From Candidatus Bipolaricaulota bacterium (GTDB taxonomy: Bacteria; Bipolaricaulota; Bipolaricaulia; UBA7950; UBA9294), in assembly GCA_015485945.1 (NCBI GenBank), contig WFSM01000191.1:1-7201 (forward strand): a stretch of 7,201 bases of DNA, given 5' to 3'. The notes below the pieces were generated by a model. It had not been told where the DNA came from and did no database searches. It saw only the letters and a list, made by a program, of their open reading frames with translations. The position numbers were made by a program, and so were the translations under genes. Positions 5,520-7,201 of this stretch are shown here, piece after piece. Within the stretch, counting starts at the first letter, position 1. Each line of letters starts with the position of its first letter.

Positions 5520-7064
5520 ATGATACGTTATTCGGTGATCGGTATCGGGATAGCATTTGCTGCTGGGATCATCGCGGGTGGCGTCCTGACGAGCGGCGTT
5601 CCCGTTGTTGCCCTTTATTGGGCGGTGGTGGGGATCGTGGTTACGGCGGTGATTGTCCGCCGCTGGCACCGGGGCGCGCTTACATTGCTCCTCGTGGCGG
5701 TAGCGCTGTTGGGAGCGATCCGCCTGCACACATACCTGATCCCGGTTTCAAGTTTGTACCGCCAGGCAGCTAACTTGCGTGAGGTAACAGGCACTGTCGT
5801 CTCCTACCCACAATTGGGACGCGATTACACGACGTTCACACTCGCGCCCGAGCACATCGGTGGTTGCATTCAGGTAACGTGGTTTCACGGGAACAACAAC
5901 CATATGCCGATACTGTACGGAGACCGCGTTCACCTCACCGGAGCGGGGCGTGTTCCGCCGCGGTTCCCTGACTTCGATTACCGCGCCTATCTGGCACGAC
6001 GGCGCATCTTCGCCACGTTCGCCGTTGATGCTGACGACCAAATTGACCGCCTCGGAACCCGGGGAAGCACGCTCATTCGGTACGGTGATCAGCTGCGACA
6101 AACGTTATTGACGCGCCTCGACCAGTTTCTGCCGCCCGCAGAAGCGGCGCTTGCTCACGGATTGCTGTTCGGCGACCGCACCGCAATTCCTGATACCATC
6201 GCCGCCGCGTTCCGCCGTACCGGGCTGATGCATTTGCTTGCGGTATCCGGGTTGCACTTGGGCATATTTCTTGCTGGGCTGTGGTTTGGCCTGCGGTTGC
6301 TTGGGCTCCGTCCGGTCATCACGTATCCGATCGTCGGGCTGGCGGTAGGGGTTGTTCTGTTAGTGATCGGCCCACGGGTGAGCCTGGTGCGGGCGGCGTT
6401 GCTGTTCGCGTTTCTCGGGCTGGGAAGTGTGCTTGCTGATCTCGGAGTGATTTTGCGCCGGTGGGTGAACCCGTTTCAGTCGTTGGCTGCCGCCGGGGTG
6501 GTAATACTCGCAGTGCAGCCGACTGCACTCTCCGACGCCGGGTTTCAGTTGAGCTTCGGCGCAACGGCAGCGATCCTTGGGTTATACAGCCCGGGATTTC
6601 ACGTTATCCAATGGGCGACTCGGGTCACAGAACCAATCCCGATTATCGCGCGTCCACTGCGGTACACCCTCCTCCTTCTTGCCACTTCTGCGGCCGCACT
6701 AGCCGGAACAGCGCCGATTCTCGCTTATCAGTTTGGCATGATTTATCCGCTTTCTCTGATTGGCAATCTGGTGGCGATCCCACTGGCCACGCTGGCACTG
6801 TGGGTCGGGCTGCCGGCACTGTTGATGTCAGCCACCCCGGCCATTGTTCTGCTGGGCGCCGGGCTCCGGGGTGTACTCCACGCCCTCATTTGGACTGTGG
6901 ACTGGTTGAGCCGACTGCCACTCGCTGCGGTGGCGGTCCCGGCATGGACCGGGGTGTGGATCGGCGGAATGGTGGTCTATATCGTGCTTCTTGCTATCTA
7001 CCGACGCGGCTGCTCGTCGTGCACTTCGTATTCCACGTCGATTACATCGGAGTCCGTCTCATGA
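5520..7064 (+). CDS. comEC: ComEC/Rec2-family DNA uptake channel, without the metallo-beta-lactamase domain (514 aa)
   Basis: ComEC forms the inner-membrane channel that carries single-stranded DNA into the cell during natural transformation. Residues 1-70 contain N-terminal membrane segments. About 85-170 is the soluble DUF4131-type region, with the conserved PRFPDFDYRAYLARRRI (146-162). The Competence domain follows, with the family signature HLLAVSGLHLGI (238-249), RVSLVRAALLF (286-296), DAGFQLSFGATAAI (339-352) and NLVAIPL (416-422), amid many hydrophobic helices up to about residue 493. The protein then ends in a short polar Ser/Thr tail, CSSCTSYSTSITSESVS, so the C-terminal metallo-beta-lactamase domain of full-length ComEC (about 750-800 aa) is absent. 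Shorter versions exist in various bacteria. There is no Shine-Dalgarno; see the leaderless promoter at 5482-5512. Its last 67 bp overlap the convergent fxsA-like gene, and the tail is coded by the antisense of that gene's C-terminus. Confidence 0.93.
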   Translation: MIRYSVIGIGIAFAAGIIAGGVLTSGVPVVALYWAVVGIVVTAVIVRRWHRGALTLLLVAVALLGAIRLHTYLIPVSSLYRQAANLREVTGTVVSYPQLGRDYTTFTLAPEHIGGCIQVTWFHGNNNHMPILYGDRVHLTGAGRVPPRFPDFDYRAYLARRRIFATFAVDADDQIDRLGTRGSTLIRYGDQLRQTLLTRLDQFLPPAEAALAHGLLFGDRTAIPDTIAAAFRRTGLMHLLAVSGLHLGIFLAGLWFGLRLLGLRPVITYPIVGLAVGVVLLVIGPRVSLVRAALLFAFLGLGSVLADLGVILRRWVNPFQSLAAAGVVILAVQPTALSDAGFQLSFGATAAILGLYSPGFHVIQWATRVTEPIPIIARPLRYTLLLLATSAAALAGTAPILAYQFGMIYPLSLIGNLVAIPLATLALWVGLPALLMSATPAIVLLGAGLRGVLHALIWTVDWLSRLPLAAVAVPAWTGVWIGGMVVYIVLLAIYRRGCSSCTSYSTSITSESVS

Positions 7065-7201
7065 TGGTGTCGGTGGTGCGTAGGAATGGGAATGAAATAA
7101 CGCACAAGAAGCGCTATTCCAGCGATATCGCTTATCACTCCCGGAATGATGAGCAACACTCCGGCGAGAAGAAGGCGCAATTCGCGATTGTGAAACAGGG
7201 C
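6998..7201 (-). CDS. fxsA: FxsA-family membrane protein, C-terminal 67 residues (5' end outside window)
   Basis: The frame is open to the window edge on the - strand and ends with TAG at 7000-6998. The visible part reads ELRLLLAGVLLIIPGVISDI, then AGIALLV and RYFIPIP. This matches the membrane block of FxsA, a small inner-membrane protein named for suppressing F-plasmid exclusion of phage T7: family pattern LLxAGxLLLxPGFxTDxxGxLLLxP. A His-rich and acidic cytoplasmic tail follows (THHRHHHETDSD, then VIDVEYEVHDEQPRR); the IDVEYE part corresponds to the I/F-D/E-G-E-Y/F-x element of the family. A TTG at 7180 could be read as a start, but the frame continues upstream and family members have about 60-90 more residues before this point. 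It converges on and overlaps the comEC 3' end by 67 bp with no terminator between them. Confidence 0.8.
   Translation of the reverse strand, partial: ALFHNRELRLLLAGVLLIIPGVISDIAGIALLVRYFIPIPTHHRHHHETDSDVIDVEYEVHDEQPRR

Noticed and set aside
5278..5773. Open frames on the + strand across the tmRNA and comEC start
   Set aside because: They lie on the complement of a structured tmRNA or out of frame with comEC and show no protein features.

Overview
This is a bacterial chromosomal window of intermediate to fairly high G+C. It carries four protein genes on the + strand, two of which touch or cross a boundary, plus a tmRNA and a partial gene on the - strand. secA, tmRNA (ssrA), comEC and fxsA are all ordinary bacterial genes. 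Nothing here is phage- or plasmid-like: there is no transposase, integrase, CRISPR array or attachment site. I cannot name the organism. Consensus sigma-70 type promoters, a c-di-GMP-I riboswitch, a one-piece tmRNA with an atypical tag and a ComEC without its metallo-beta-lactamase domain would fit many lineages, including poorly sampled candidate phyla.

Layout. (1) 1-1200: the 3' half of secA, ending in the zinc-binding SEC-C tail. (2) 1201-1524: a dense regulatory region. It holds two inverted repeats, a textbook promoter (TTGACA, 17 bp, TATAAT), a GEMM-type c-di-GMP-I riboswitch aptamer, and two tandem intrinsic terminators. The first terminator is built partly from aptamer sequence. (3) 1525-1866: a 113-residue protein made of a charged helix and two copies of the MshEN / GspE-N c-di-GMP-binding motif, not attached to any ATPase. 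(4) 1884-5030: a large exported right-handed beta-helix protein with a signal peptide and a C-terminal beta-sandwich. (5) 5051-5089: a bidirectional terminator shared with the tmRNA gene that comes from the other side. (6) 5089-5440: tmRNA on the - strand, with its promoter at 5460-5488. (7) 5520-7064: a ComEC-type competence channel, divergent from the tmRNA and probably leaderless. (8) 6998-7201: the 3' end of an fxsA-family gene on the - strand, overlapping the comEC end by 67 bp.

How it fits together. The most interesting unit is 1303-5030. One strong promoter appears to drive a c-di-GMP-sensing leader, then a stand-alone MshEN-like protein, then a large secreted beta-helix surface protein. 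The same second messenger may therefore be read twice, once by RNA controlling transcription and once by the first protein made. The predicted pairing (terminator arm inside the aptamer) suggests an ON switch, so high c-di-GMP would raise production of a surface protein, as expected for attachment or biofilm functions. The riboswitch and MshEN assignments are pattern matches by eye, and ligand binding is inferred.
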